The position numbers and the translations under genes are program-made. Positions 18,777-27,020 of a DNA stretch of 64,000 nucleotides are shown in pieces; the stretch's first letter is position 1; each line of letters starts with the position of its first letter. This DNA is from Croceimicrobium sp963977415 (GTDB taxonomy: Bacteria > Bacteroidota > Bacteroidia > Flavobacteriales > Schleiferiaceae): positions 1-64,000 of the forward strand of contig CAXBOS010000013.1 in the NCBI GenBank assembly GCA_963977415.1. Direction: 5' to 3'. The notes beneath the pieces are model-generated. The model did not search any database. It saw only the letters and a program-made list of their open reading frames with translations, and was not told the DNA's origin.

Positions 18777-19595
18777 TTAATCTTCGCTTCCGAATTTATT
18801 CACCACAGAATCACTTACGCCAGTAGAACTAAAACCACCATCGTGAAATAAATTTTGCATAGTTACTTTGCGGGTAAGATCCGAGAACAAGCTAATTGCA
18901 TAATCCGCACAATCGTCGGCCGTTGCATTACCTAAAGGACTGATTTCGTCGGCATAATTAATAAAACCATCAAATCCCTTTACGCCGCTACCAGCAGTTG
19001 TAGGCGTTGGTGATTGACTAATGGTATTTACGCGCACTTTATTGCGTACACCCCAATGATATCCGAAGCTACGTGCGATACTTTCTAAATAGGCTTTATT
19101 ATCGGCCATATCATTATAGTCGGGGAAAGTTCTTTGTGCAGCTATATAGGTAAGGGCCAAAATGCTACCCCAATCATTCATTGCCTCCTGTTTCCAAGCG
19201 GTTTGCATTACGCGGTGAAAAGAAACAGCTGATACATCCCAACCTTTCTCTAACCAATCGTAATTTAAATCGGTGTAATGCTTGCCTTTACGCACGTTTA
19301 CACTCATGCCTATACTGTGAAGTACAAAGTCTAACTTACCACCTAAAATCTCTTGTGATTTGGTAAATAGGTTTTCAAGATCCTCCATGCTAGTTGCGTC
19401 GGCGGGAATAATTTCCGAGCCAGTACTAGCTGCTAAGTCTTTGATTTCTCCCATTCGCATAGCGATTGGAGCATTGGTTAAAACAAATTTTGCTCCTTGA
19501 GCATGTGCTTTTTCAGCGATTTTCCAAGCTATAGAATCACGGTTAAGAGCACCGAAGATAATGCCACGCTTTCCCGCTAGAAGGTTATTCGACAT
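18777..19595 (-). CDS. fabI: Enoyl-[acyl-carrier-protein] reductase (NADH)
   Basis: 272 residues, the FabI branch of the short-chain dehydrogenase fold. It performs the last reduction of each fatty-acid elongation round. Dinucleotide binding is at GKRGIIFGALNRDSIAWKIA. The active site has the FabI spacing Tyr-x6-Lys (Tyr160, Lys167 in PDYNDMADNKAYL), with Tyr150 as the usual upstream tyrosine. The substrate-loop region TTAGSGVKGFDGFI is present. It has its own TATTTTTG box and terminator, so it is monocistronic. The N-terminus is normal length from the ATG used. Confidence 0.94.
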   Translation of the reverse strand: MSNNLLAGKRGIIFGALNRDSIAWKIAEKAHAQGAKFVLTNAPIAMRMGEIKDLAASTGSEIIPADATSMEDLENLFTKSQEILGGKLDFVLHSIGMSVNVRKGKHYTDLNYDWLEKGWDVSAVSFHRVMQTAWKQEAMNDWGSILALTYIAAQRTFPDYNDMADNKAYLESIARSFGYHWGVRNKVRVNTISQSPTPTTAGSGVKGFDGFINYADEISPLGNATADDCADYAISLFSDLTRKVTMQNLFHDGGFSSTGVSDSVVNKFGSED

Positions 19596-19617
19596 AACGT
19601 TGTTTTAATTTGGTTTA

Positions 19618-19625
19618 CAAAAATA
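19618..19625 (-). promoter_or_regulatory. -7 box TATTTTTG of fabI
   Basis: Perfect minus-strand TAnnTTTG match, 22 nt before the fabI ATG. Confidence 0.5.
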
Positions 19626-19646
19626 GCTTTTCTTGACTAGCTAAGC

Positions 19647-20465
19647 TTACTGCTTCGCTAAAAAGTCGCGTTCACTCACTGTTAGGGAATCTACTCCTTC
19701 CTCCTTAATTTTTTCCAATATGCGATTTAGCTCCACTTCCGTTTCTTTTTTTTCCGCTCGATACTGATCATCCATGGTGAGAGCCTCATTTCCTTTGGCA
19801 AAGGCATTAGAGAATAGCATGGGTTTTGTAACAAATACTACTAAAAGAACCAGCGCAGGAACTAAAATGTAAACAATAGTTAAAGTGCTTCTCTCAAGAA
19901 TGGAGGGGTCTAAAACTAAGGAAATCAAAAGTCCAGAAATAGCGCCTCCCAGGTGTGCTTCATGACCAATATTATCGTTGTTTCGGCTCATGCCATAAAA
20001 AGAGTAAGCAATAAAGCCAATCCCATAAATCCAAGCAGGGAAGTAAAATGGTAAGAATATAAAGGCCAGTTCCATATCGGGGTAAATAACTATAGCCGCA
20101 TAGATAATCCCGCTTACTGCTCCAGAGGCCCCAACTGCGCGATACTCCATATCATCGCGATGAAGTAACCAAGAAAGCAGGTTGCCTCCTAAAAGAGAGA
20201 GCAGATAAACAATTACAAATCCGATGAAGCCCAAGTCCCTTTCTACCGCTCCCGCAAAGATGTATAGGGAGAACATATTAAAGAAGAGGTGCGACCAATC
20301 GACATGAATGAATCCTGCACTAATTAAGCGATAATATTGCCCCGCATGGAGATCTTTAATGCGTAAAAGCAATCGTTCGAACCAATCTGGGTTTTGAAAA
20401 GCAAAATAACTGAGTAGAACATTCAATCCTAAAATAATCAGCCCTGCGGTTTCTAATCTATCCAT
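19647..20465 (-). CDS. Rhomboid-family intramembrane serine protease
   Basis: 272 residues with about six to seven membrane segments. The catalytic serine is Ser114 in VGASGAVSG and the catalytic histidine is His171 in GHEAHLGG; the His-bearing SHLFFNMFSLYIFA segment of loop 1/TM2 is also present. Rhomboids cut transmembrane substrates inside the bilayer. The C-terminal ~60 residues are a soluble, charged helix-rich tail ending in SERDFLAKQ. It follows the DUF4199 gene by one base, so the two are one operon. The substrate is unknown. Confidence 0.92.
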   Translation of the reverse strand: MDRLETAGLIILGLNVLLSYFAFQNPDWFERLLLRIKDLHAGQYYRLISAGFIHVDWSHLFFNMFSLYIFAGAVERDLGFIGFVIVYLLSLLGGNLLSWLLHRDDMEYRAVGASGAVSGIIYAAIVIYPDMELAFIFLPFYFPAWIYGIGFIAYSFYGMSRNNDNIGHEAHLGGAISGLLISLVLDPSILERSTLTIVYILVPALVLLVVFVTKPMLFSNAFAKGNEALTMDDQYRAEKKETEVELNRILEKIKEEGVDSLTVSERDFLAKQ

Positions 20466-20466
20466 C

Positions 20467-20994
20467 CTATTTCTTTTTCAAAAATACCCCAAACAGAAGT
20501 CCAGCCAATAAACTAATTAATAAACCCAAAGGGAAAATCTCGCTGAAAGTTAAGGCCAGTCGATAAAAAGTATGGGTCTTATACATTTCCATCATGGGTG
20601 TTTCAGAAGCTAAACGTTGCTCAATTTCTTGCGCATCTGCCCCCGAGGCGACTAAAGTTTGTTGACGATACTCCATATACTGATCGGCGAAATCGGGTAG
20701 ATGATTGGCTAAGATATACTCCCAAGCAACAAGATACATTATCGAGGCAATGAGACTGATATACAGGCCAATAATAAAAGATTTACCAAAGCTTATTTTA
20801 GAATCAAAGAAGCGCTTCGATAATTGTTGGACCGCTACAAAAATTAATATAAAAGCGAGGGTCATCATAATAAAACCTCTGGTTTCCCCCCCTTCAAAAC
20901 TCATTGCTTCACCTTCGGCGGGGAGACCCAAAAAAAGATTAAGACTTACAATTAAGCCTGCTACAATTCCGTAGGTCCAAATAAGTTTCCGCAT
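20467..20994 (-). CDS. DUF4199 family membrane protein
   Basis: 175 residues with about four membrane segments (residues ~5-24, ~38-58, ~70-92, ~145-170) and an amphipathic loop of Gln/Glu-rich sequence between the third and fourth. The arrangement fits the Bacteroidota-specific DUF4199 family. Function is unknown. It is the first gene of a two-gene unit with the rhomboid protease (1 bp apart), so it could be a partner or substrate of that enzyme; that is inference from position only. Confidence 0.75.
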   Translation of the reverse strand: MRKLIWTYGIVAGLIVSLNLFLGLPAEGEAMSFEGGETRGFIMMTLAFILIFVAVQQLSKRFFDSKISFGKSFIIGLYISLIASIMYLVAWEYILANHLPDFADQYMEYRQQTLVASGADAQEIEQRLASETPMMEMYKTHTFYRLALTFSEIFPLGLLISLLAGLLFGVFLKKK

Positions 20995-21165
20995 GCTGCT
21001 AATTTGCGCTAAAAATAAGCTTTATCGCAGCAATTTTGTCTAATTAGGGGAAATTTAGAACCGCCGATTAAACTATTTGCTTGTAAAAGAGAAACTACGA
21101 TAGATTTGAGCGACCCCGAGATGTTGGCCGATGAAAAGTTTTCTGACCCTTTCAACTAAATTTAA

Positions 21166-21522
21166 CTACTTCTGCTTGGAGCGCGAATATCGCCGAAGCT
21201 TTTTCTCACTCCAAAATATTTCTCCCGCAAAGGTTAGCACTAAAAAAATCAGAAAAACAGCCATGCCAATGGTTTCCGATTGACGCGGTATAAAGTACCA
21301 CAATCCGGCGATGCCCACTTGATATAAAGCCAACCGTAAAAACATGGGAGGCAGCAATCCTTGAGCAAATTTCCAATTGGCACGATTTCGCATGGATCGA
21401 TCGGTGCGATAGCCATAAAGGTGATTAGGCTTTTTAGCCGGAAAAAGAAAGGTTATCAAAGCAACCAGCAATAGGAATAGTCCTAAACCTATGAATAAAT
21501 AAAATGTGATATCTACTCGCAT
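21166..21522 (-). CDS. SdpI-like small membrane protein
   Basis: 118 residues with three predicted membrane segments. The signature of the SdpI/YhfL family is visible: GYRTDRSMRNRANWKFAQ at residues ~37-54. In Bacillus, SdpI is an immunity protein against a killing peptide, but most family members are uncharacterised and no toxin gene is seen here, so I call only the family. A TATCTTTG box lies 35 nt before the ATG. Confidence 0.8.
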   Translation of the reverse strand: MRVDITFYLFIGLGLFLLLVALITFLFPAKKPNHLYGYRTDRSMRNRANWKFAQGLLPPMFLRLALYQVGIAGLWYFIPRQSETIGMAVFLIFLVLTFAGEIFWSEKKLRRYSRSKQK

Positions 21523-21557
21523 CTTTTACCTAGTCGCTTTGTTTGATGATATTAAAG

Positions 21558-21565
21558 CAAAGATA
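21558..21565 (-). promoter_or_regulatory. -7 box TATCTTTG of the SdpI-like gene
   Basis: Perfect minus-strand TAnnTTTG match 35 nt before the ATG at 21522. Confidence 0.5.
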
Positions 21566-21672
21566 AATTTATACCTATAGAATAAACCTAAATAAAAATT
21601 ATTTACCAAAAATTCTTTGCAAATTAGGTTCATATTTTTGTTAGTCTTCTGCGCTAAGCGCCCTAGGCGACA

Positions 21673-21680
21673 TATCTTTG
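21673..21680 (+). promoter_or_regulatory. -7 box TATCTTTG directly before the NDH-2 start
   Basis: Perfect TAnnTTTG match that ends 3 nt before the ATG at 21684. Transcription would begin at or next to the start codon, so the mRNA may be leaderless. The TTG inside the box is in frame with the gene and could be mistaken for a start codon. Confidence 0.55.
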
Positions 21681-21683
21681 TAT

Positions 21684-22982
21684 ATGGCTGATTTAAATAT
21701 ACCCAAGACCAATGCAGAGCGCATCTTAATACTAGGTGGAGGTTTCGCTGGTCTCAATCTTGCAAAAGCATTAAAAAACAAAGGAAAACAAGTAGTGATG
21801 CTCGACAAGCATAACTACCACACCTTTCAACCTCTTTTATATCAGGTAGCAACGGCGGGATTAGAACCCGATTCTATTGCTTATCCCATTCGAAACATTT
21901 TTAAAGATTATCCTAATTTCTATTTCCGCATGGCCAAGGCCGAGCGCATAGAAGCGGAAAGGAATATTCTTCACACTAATATTGGTCCGATTAGTTATGA
22001 TAAACTGATTATCGCTACGGGTTCGGAAACCAATTATTTTGGAATGAAGGAAGTAGAGCAAAAAAGTATGCCAATGAAAACGGTTCCCGAAGCTTTGAAC
22101 CTGCGCAGCTTAATTTTGCAAAACTTCGAAGCGGCCTCTTTAACCGTTGATTTAAAAGAGCGTGAGCGCTTAATGAATTTTGTTATTGTTGGAGGCGGTC
22201 CAACCGGCACCGAGCTAGCTGGTGCTTTCGCAGAATTGAAAAGCCATGTCCTTCCCAACGACTATCCTGATTTAGACTTCCGTAGGATGAGTATTCACCT
22301 GGTGGAAATGGCCGATAAGGTTTTACCTCCAATGAGTAAATTTTCTTCTGCACACGCCCTAAATTACCTCGAGAAGTTAGGTGTACAAGTATGGCTAAAC
22401 ACCGCCGTTAAAGGTTACGATGGAAAAACCGTAAGCACTAATAAATCCGAGCTACCCGCTTCTACTCTAATTTGGGCAGCAGGGGTAAAAGGTAATGTAA
22501 TTGACGGCCTTAAAGAGATGGAAGACTTTGAAAGAGGTCGCTATATAGTAAATGAGTTTAACCAAATAGGTCAGCATCAAAATGTTTTTGCTTTGGGTGA
22601 TGTTGCAGGAATGAGCACCAAAGACTACCCCAAAGGACATCCTATGCTCGCACAGGTGGCCATACAACAAGGCCAAAACTTAGCAAAAAATATAATTCGA
22701 AGTGATAAAGGCCGAAGCTATCGCCCTTTCAAATACAAGGATTTGGGCAGCATGGCCACCGTTGGTCGCAATAAAGCTGTAGTAGAATTCTACAATAAAA
22801 TAATGCTAAAAGGATTCCCAGGATGGGCCGTTTGGATGTTAGTGCATCTGATAAGCCTAGTTGGATTTAGAAACCGATTGGTGGTTTTACTTAACTGGTT
22901 CGTAAATTACTTTAGCTACGATCGTAAAATACGTTTGATCATTCGTCCCTTCGAAAACCCATTTATGAAAAAACCAGAATAG
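21684..22982 (+). CDS. ndh: Type II NADH dehydrogenase (NDH-2)
   Basis: 432 residues from ATG 21684. Two Rossmann motifs are clear: FAD-binding ILILGGGFAGLNLAKAL near residue 15 and NADH-binding FVIVGGGPTGTELAGAFAEL near residue 170. The segment HNYHTFQPLLYQVATAGLEPDSIAYPIR is typical of NDH-2. The third FAD motif VFALGDVAGM and the AQVAIQQGQNLAKNI segment follow. A C-terminal hydrophobic helix (FPGWAVWMLVHLISLVGFRNRLVVLLNWF) would attach it to the membrane, where it passes electrons from NADH to quinone without pumping protons. No neighbouring respiratory gene is in the same operon. Confidence 0.9.
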   Translation: MADLNIPKTNAERILILGGGFAGLNLAKALKNKGKQVVMLDKHNYHTFQPLLYQVATAGLEPDSIAYPIRNIFKDYPNFYFRMAKAERIEAERNILHTNIGPISYDKLIIATGSETNYFGMKEVEQKSMPMKTVPEALNLRSLILQNFEAASLTVDLKERERLMNFVIVGGGPTGTELAGAFAELKSHVLPNDYPDLDFRRMSIHLVEMADKVLPPMSKFSSAHALNYLEKLGVQVWLNTAVKGYDGKTVSTNKSELPASTLIWAAGVKGNVIDGLKEMEDFERGRYIVNEFNQIGQHQNVFALGDVAGMSTKDYPKGHPMLAQVAIQQGQNLAKNIIRSDKGRSYRPFKYKDLGSMATVGRNKAVVEFYNKIMLKGFPGWAVWMLVHLISLVGFRNRLVVLLNWFVNYFSYDRKIRLIIRPFENPFMKKPE

Positions 22983-23177
22983 CAGAGAAAATCATCTATT
23001 CTAAAGTGTATTACTTCACTCATCGCATCTGCCTTGAGCAGGGTTTCCCTTTCCCCATTTAGCGACTACTCTCCCCCATTTATCGAGTTGAAATCCTAAT
23101 CTCATCTAAACACGACTTCTAACCTAAATTTTAAATACTTGATTGATAGTATTTTATACATTTATATGGTACTTTGT

Positions 23178-23210
23178 TTTGCATAGTACCTAAATATTGA
23201 CATATCTTTG
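23178..23210 (+). promoter_or_regulatory. Promoter of the DUF4252-padR-pspC operon
   Basis: TTTG at 23178-23181, a 21-nt spacer, then a perfect TATCTTTG box at 23203-23210. The ATG is 22 nt downstream. One of the best-formed promoters in the window. Confidence 0.6.
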
Positions 23211-23232
23211 TATTGCAAATGAAAACACAAAA

Positions 23233-23700
23233 ATGAAAAAATTATTAATCGCTCTTCCGCTGCTACTTTTAAGTTTAAATACAGCAACAGCACAGAGTAA
23301 AAACGAAATGGAAACGCTCTTTCATCGCATTGCCGATCAGGGAGATAATTTCAACATTAGTATCAGTCACGATCTAATAAGTGATTTAGACTTCGACTTC
23401 GATTTTCAAGAATACACCGAAGAAATATCTGGCCATATTGATCGGATTCGCTTGGTGAAATTCGAAAACTACAACAGAGGTTTAAAAAGTGAAAAGGAGT
23501 TTATCGAACAAATGCTCGCTTGGGGCTATCGTCAAGCTCAAATTCCTTCCGACTGGGAGAAGGAAGAAGGACAGGCCATATTACTGCGTAAAACCAATGG
23601 TGAAAAAAGTGAGCATGCGGCTATTATCCTCAATAATCCCAATGATCGCAATGCGATATTAATAGTATTCAGTGGTGATTTAATCTTTAAAACCAATTAA
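23233..23700 (+). CDS. Secreted DUF4252-like protein
   Basis: 155 residues from ATG 23233 (MKKLLIALPLLLLSLNTATAQ), a good Sec signal peptide; the longer frame starts at a TTG upstream of the promoter box and is rejected. The mature part is acidic with an alternating DFDFDF stretch, then RIRLVKFEN and a C-terminal AILIVFSGDL. Length and shape resemble DUF4252, a Bacteroidota family of unknown function; this is a moderate-confidence match. It is the first gene of an operon with PadR (2 bp gap) and PspC-domain proteins, which suggests a link to envelope stress sensing. Confidence 0.6.
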   Translation: MKKLLIALPLLLLSLNTATAQSKNEMETLFHRIADQGDNFNISISHDLISDLDFDFDFQEYTEEISGHIDRIRLVKFENYNRGLKSEKEFIEQMLAWGYRQAQIPSDWEKEEGQAILLRKTNGEKSEHAAIILNNPNDRNAILIVFSGDLIFKTN

Positions 23701-23702
23701 AG

Positions 23703-24041
23703 ATGAATCTAGAAAATGCAAAAGCACAAATGCGCAAAGGAGTATTAGAACTCTGCATCTTAAATATGCTAAACCACCGCGATGCCTATGCCTCCGAAAT
23801 AATCGGAGAATTAAAAAAGGCTGAACTTATTGTAGTGGAAGGCACCCTTTACCCCCTACTGACCCGCTTAAAAAACTCAGGTATCTTAGCTTATCGCTGG
23901 GAAGAGTCGAGCGCTGGGCCACCCCGCAAATATTACACCCTTACGGAGATTGGTAAGGCCGCGCTATCAGAACTATTAAAAAGTTGGGAAAGCCTTAAAG
24001 AAGCTGTAAATCAAAGCATACAAAACGAAATCAAACACTAA
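23703..24041 (+). CDS. PadR-family transcriptional regulator
   Basis: 112 residues, the minimal PadR type (winged helix plus a C-terminal helix for dimerisation). Characteristic pieces are QMRKGVLELCILNMLNHRDAYASEIIGEL, the VEGTLYPLLTRLKNSGIL recognition region, and the wing SSAGPPRKYYTLTEIGKAAL. It sits 2 bp after the DUF4252-like gene and 2 bp before the PspC gene, so it is likely autoregulatory for this operon. PadR proteins often answer to small ligands or membrane stress; the signal here is not visible. Confidence 0.93.
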   Translation: MNLENAKAQMRKGVLELCILNMLNHRDAYASEIIGELKKAELIVVEGTLYPLLTRLKNSGILAYRWEESSAGPPRKYYTLTEIGKAALSELLKSWESLKEAVNQSIQNEIKH

Positions 24042-24043
24042 TC

Positions 24044-25834
24044 ATGAAAAAGACATTAACTATAAATCTGGGAGGCTTCATATTCCATATTGATGAAGAC
24101 GCCTTTAATCAGCTCGAGCGTTATTTAGGAACCCTGCGCAATCAGTTTTCACGCACCAGCGGTGGAGATGAAATTATTGCCGACGTGGAAACTCGCATGG
24201 CTGAACTTTTTCGGGAGAGAAATGGAGAAACTAAAGAGGTGGTGAATACCCTTGATGTTGAAGCCGTGATTTCTGTTTTAGGTAAACCTGAAGATTACCT
24301 GCAAGAAGAAGATTACAATAGTAGCAGTACAAACTATGACAGCTACCAGTCCTATTCTAAAAAAATCCATCGCGATGTTGACAATCGCATGATTGGTGGA
24401 GTGGCTTCCGGTTTGGCCGCCTATCTGAACATTAACCCTGTCTGGACGCGTCTCTTATTCTTTGCCTTGTTTTTCTCAGGCTTCGGACTTTTACTTTATA
24501 TCATACTTTGGATAGTTGTGCCTAGCGCCCGCACCACCGCCGAAAAACTGCAAATGCGGGGAAAGCCGGTTACCCTCAGTAATATTGAAAACTTTGTGCG
24601 CGAAGAAGCCCATGCTGTAGGGAATAGTGTTAAACATATGGGCCGTAAAGCGCAGGATATGAGCCGTAATTCTAACCAAGTAACGGGATTAATTTCCCAA
24701 TTTTTTAATGGCATCTTCGAAATTATAAAACTGATTTTCAAATTTGCTTTTAAAATTATCGGTTTCTTTTTCCTCTTTGTCGTATTTATCGCCCTTGCAT
24801 CCTTGGCTACCACCTTATTTGTGGGTTTTAATTTAAACGACAGTCATTATACCTGGAGCGAAATTTCCAATATGCTGCAATTGGTATCAAATGACAGCGG
24901 TATTTATAATGCCATTACATTCGGCTTTAGCCTTTTGGTTTTAGGACCATTATTTCTGATTGTTTACTATGGAATTCGTTTGGTTTTTGGTGTAGAACCA
25001 CTTAACCGTGGAGTGCGTAAAGGATTAGGCTTCCTTTCACTTATTGGTTTGATAATATTAGGAAGCACTGCCTACCAGATAAGTGAGAAATTTCGCGCCA
25101 ACTCTTACCATACTAGTGAGCAAAAACTCAACTTAAAGGCCAAGTCCTATAACTTAGAGGTGGTCCAAGATGATATTTACTATGACTTTAATGAATCTTT
25201 TAATAGCGACTTCTGGACCTTTAGCAATGGGAAGAGTTATTACAAAGGTATTAAGCTCGACATTCGGAAAAGTGAAAAAGGCTACACCTATTTGGAAACT
25301 GAATTTAATGGCCGCGGAAGTAGCAGGCAAGATGCGCGCAAAAACGCACAAAACTTAGATTTTCTTATTGAAATAGATAGTGCTAATCTTAAGTTTAGTA
25401 ATTACTACAGCATTAGGGAAGGTAGTTTCTTTCGCTTACAAAAAATAAAACATGTACTCTTTATGCAACCCGGCGATACGGTTTATCTTAGCGCTGGCAC
25501 TGAAAACCTAATCTACGATGTGAAAAACATTAACGATTTTTGGGACTACGACATGACCAGTCATTATTGGACCATGACTGAAAAAGGTCTGCTTTGCGCA
25601 GATTGTGAAAATAGTGCCGAGCTTCTTGAGGAATGGGAAGAAGATAGCTTTAGGGAAGAAGATTTTGATCAAAGGGAAAGTGAATCTAATTCTCAGGTAA
25701 AAATTAAAGATGGCCTAATAATTATTGAAGAGGCTGAAGCCTTTCTTTTCCCTTTGAAACAAAATGAAGCTGCAAATACGCATTACAATATTGCCGTATT
25801 AATTACCCCATTGGAAACGGACGTATTCATTTAA
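24044..25834 (+). CDS. PspC-domain membrane protein
   Basis: 596 residues. Residues ~1-100 are a soluble region. The PspC domain at about 107-165 contains KKIHRDVDNRMIGGVASGLAAYLNINPVWTRLLF and a membrane helix. Further hydrophobic segments lie near residues 220-255, 285-315 and 325-345. The C-terminal ~240 residues are predicted extracytoplasmic, beta-rich and acidic. This long architecture after a PadR gene is common in Bacteroidota. PspC proteins sense phage-shock-type membrane damage, and the pairing suggests a PadR-controlled stress module; the exact role is unknown. Confidence 0.88.
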   Translation: MKKTLTINLGGFIFHIDEDAFNQLERYLGTLRNQFSRTSGGDEIIADVETRMAELFRERNGETKEVVNTLDVEAVISVLGKPEDYLQEEDYNSSSTNYDSYQSYSKKIHRDVDNRMIGGVASGLAAYLNINPVWTRLLFFALFFSGFGLLLYIILWIVVPSARTTAEKLQMRGKPVTLSNIENFVREEAHAVGNSVKHMGRKAQDMSRNSNQVTGLISQFFNGIFEIIKLIFKFAFKIIGFFFLFVVFIALASLATTLFVGFNLNDSHYTWSEISNMLQLVSNDSGIYNAITFGFSLLVLGPLFLIVYYGIRLVFGVEPLNRGVRKGLGFLSLIGLIILGSTAYQISEKFRANSYHTSEQKLNLKAKSYNLEVVQDDIYYDFNESFNSDFWTFSNGKSYYKGIKLDIRKSEKGYTYLETEFNGRGSSRQDARKNAQNLDFLIEIDSANLKFSNYYSIREGSFFRLQKIKHVLFMQPGDTVYLSAGTENLIYDVKNINDFWDYDMTSHYWTMTEKGLLCADCENSAELLEEWEEDSFREEDFDQRESESNSQVKIKDGLIIIEEAEAFLFPLKQNEAANTHYNIAVLITPLETDVFI

Positions 25835-25942
25835 CAACTACTAAGCTTAACTTAGATTAATTTCAAATTAAAGACATAATTGCCATTGTCACGCACAAAA
25901 CAAGTCTTCCATTGTACTATTGATATCTAAAAAAAAACGACT

Positions 25943-26344
25943 ATGAATGATAATGGAAGAAGGCAATTTATAGCCAAATTTGGCCTATTAAGTCTTAGTG
26001 CGCTTTCTGCAACTACCCTATTACAGGCCTGTGCCAATGGAGAAGCTCCTGCAGAAACTAAAGGTAGTCCTAAACCAGCTCCTGCCCCAGCTGCAGCGGA
26101 AGAGGAACTGGTAGAAAACATTGATTGCTCTACTTATAATAAGAATCTAACTGAAACGGATCTGAAAACCCGTGAAAGCTTAGGTTATATTGAGCAAAGT
26201 GAAAAGGCTGATCAAAATTGCAGTAATTGCCGTTTTTACAATCCCGCGAAATTTAAAGGGGACTGCGGTGCTTGCCAACTCTTTGCCAATGGCGCGGTTG
26301 CATCAGGTGCTTGGTGTAAAACTTGGGCGGTAAAAGAAGCTTAA
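25943..26344 (+). CDS. High-potential iron-sulfur protein (HiPIP)
   Basis: 133 residues. The C-terminal 45 residues show the HiPIP pattern Cys93-x2-Cys96, Cys111 and Cys125, with the family contexts NCSNCRFY, CQLFANG and GAWCKTW, which bind one [4Fe-4S] cluster. Cys108 and Cys62 are extra. The N-terminus has GRRQFIAKF followed by a hydrophobic stretch (Tat-like twin arginine) and LLQAC (lipobox, Cys30), then a Pro/Ala-rich linker. It is therefore predicted to be exported folded by Tat and tethered as a lipoprotein. HiPIPs carry electrons in the periplasm. It is monocistronic with its own terminator. Confidence 0.88.
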   Translation: MNDNGRRQFIAKFGLLSLSALSATTLLQACANGEAPAETKGSPKPAPAPAAAEEELVENIDCSTYNKNLTETDLKTRESLGYIEQSEKADQNCSNCRFYNPAKFKGDCGACQLFANGAVASGAWCKTWAVKEA

Positions 26345-26391
26345 TTAGCAAAGTCTTTTTCCGCTTTCCTGCAGATGCGATAAAATTACAG

Positions 26392-26426
26392 AGCTTTTCA
26401 ATTTTTAGGATTGGAGAGCTTTTTTA
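26392..26426 (+). terminator. Rho-independent terminator of the HiPIP gene
   Basis: Eleven-pair stem with two G-U pairs (26392-26402 with 26410-26420), 7-nt loop, then a T run at 26421-26425. Confidence 0.7.
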
Positions 26427-26531
26427 TTTCTATCGGCGAAAAAAAAACTACACGATTTGTACCCTATATCAATTTTCACAATAATTGTATCAAGCGTAAC
26501 ATTTAGCACTTTAGAGCCCATACAGCCCTAC

Positions 26532-26539
26532 TATCTTTG
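26532..26539 (+). promoter_or_regulatory. -7 box TATCTTTG of the thioredoxin gene
   Basis: Perfect TAnnTTTG match 20 nt before the ATG at 26560. No clear -33 element at the usual distance. Confidence 0.5.
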
Positions 26540-26559
26540 CCCCGTATAAAATTAAAGAT

Positions 26560-26925
26560 ATGCCAACAATTAACTTAACAACCGAGCAGTTTAAAAAAGA
26601 CGTGTTCGATTATACCGCAGAAAAAGAATGGAAATTTGCTGGTGATAAACCTGCTATCATTGACTTTTACGCCGATTGGTGTGGGCCGTGTAAAATGGTT
26701 GCGCCCATTTTCGAAGAGCTCAGCGATGAATTTGCCGATGATATAATTATTTATAAAGTGGACACAGAAGCAGAGCAAGAGTTATCTGCGGCCTTTGGCA
26801 TTCAGAGTATTCCATCTATTTTATTTATTCCAAGTGAAGGTCAACCCATGATGTCGCGCGGTGCAATGCCAAAACATCAATTAAAAAAAGTTATTGAGGA
26901 AGAGCTTTTAAAAACAGAAGCTTAG
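26560..26925 (+). CDS. trxA: Thioredoxin
   Basis: 121 residues, a single thioredoxin fold with no signal peptide, so cytosolic. The active site WCGPCK (Cys41, Cys44) follows the standard PAIIDFYADWCGPCKMVAP strand-helix junction, and the cis-proline is in IQSIPSILF. It reduces protein disulfides using electrons from thioredoxin reductase, which is not in the window. It has an N-terminal extension of about ten residues compared with the shortest thioredoxins. It is monocistronic, between its own promoter box and a strong terminator. Confidence 0.93.
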   Translation: MPTINLTTEQFKKDVFDYTAEKEWKFAGDKPAIIDFYADWCGPCKMVAPIFEELSDEFADDIIIYKVDTEAEQELSAAFGIQSIPSILFIPSEGQPMMSRGAMPKHQLKKVIEEELLKTEA

Positions 26926-26953
26926 ACTATCACTTTTTCAACAAATCCCTAGT

Positions 26954-26990
26954 AAACCGCTTTAACAAATATGTTGGAGCGGTTTTTTTT
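26954..26990 (+). terminator. Rho-independent terminator of trxA
   Basis: AAACCGCT (26954-26961) pairs with AGCGGTTT (26978-26985), followed by a continuous T run to 26990. The loop itself holds a further short stem. Confidence 0.8.
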
Positions 26991-27020
26991 TGCAGATTTG
27001 TAGTCTAACTATTTTAACAA

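Noticed and set aside
21166..21522. Immunity/toxin pair based on the SdpI-like protein
   Set aside because: No SdpC-like toxin or SdpR regulator is adjacent; family membership alone does not show immunity.
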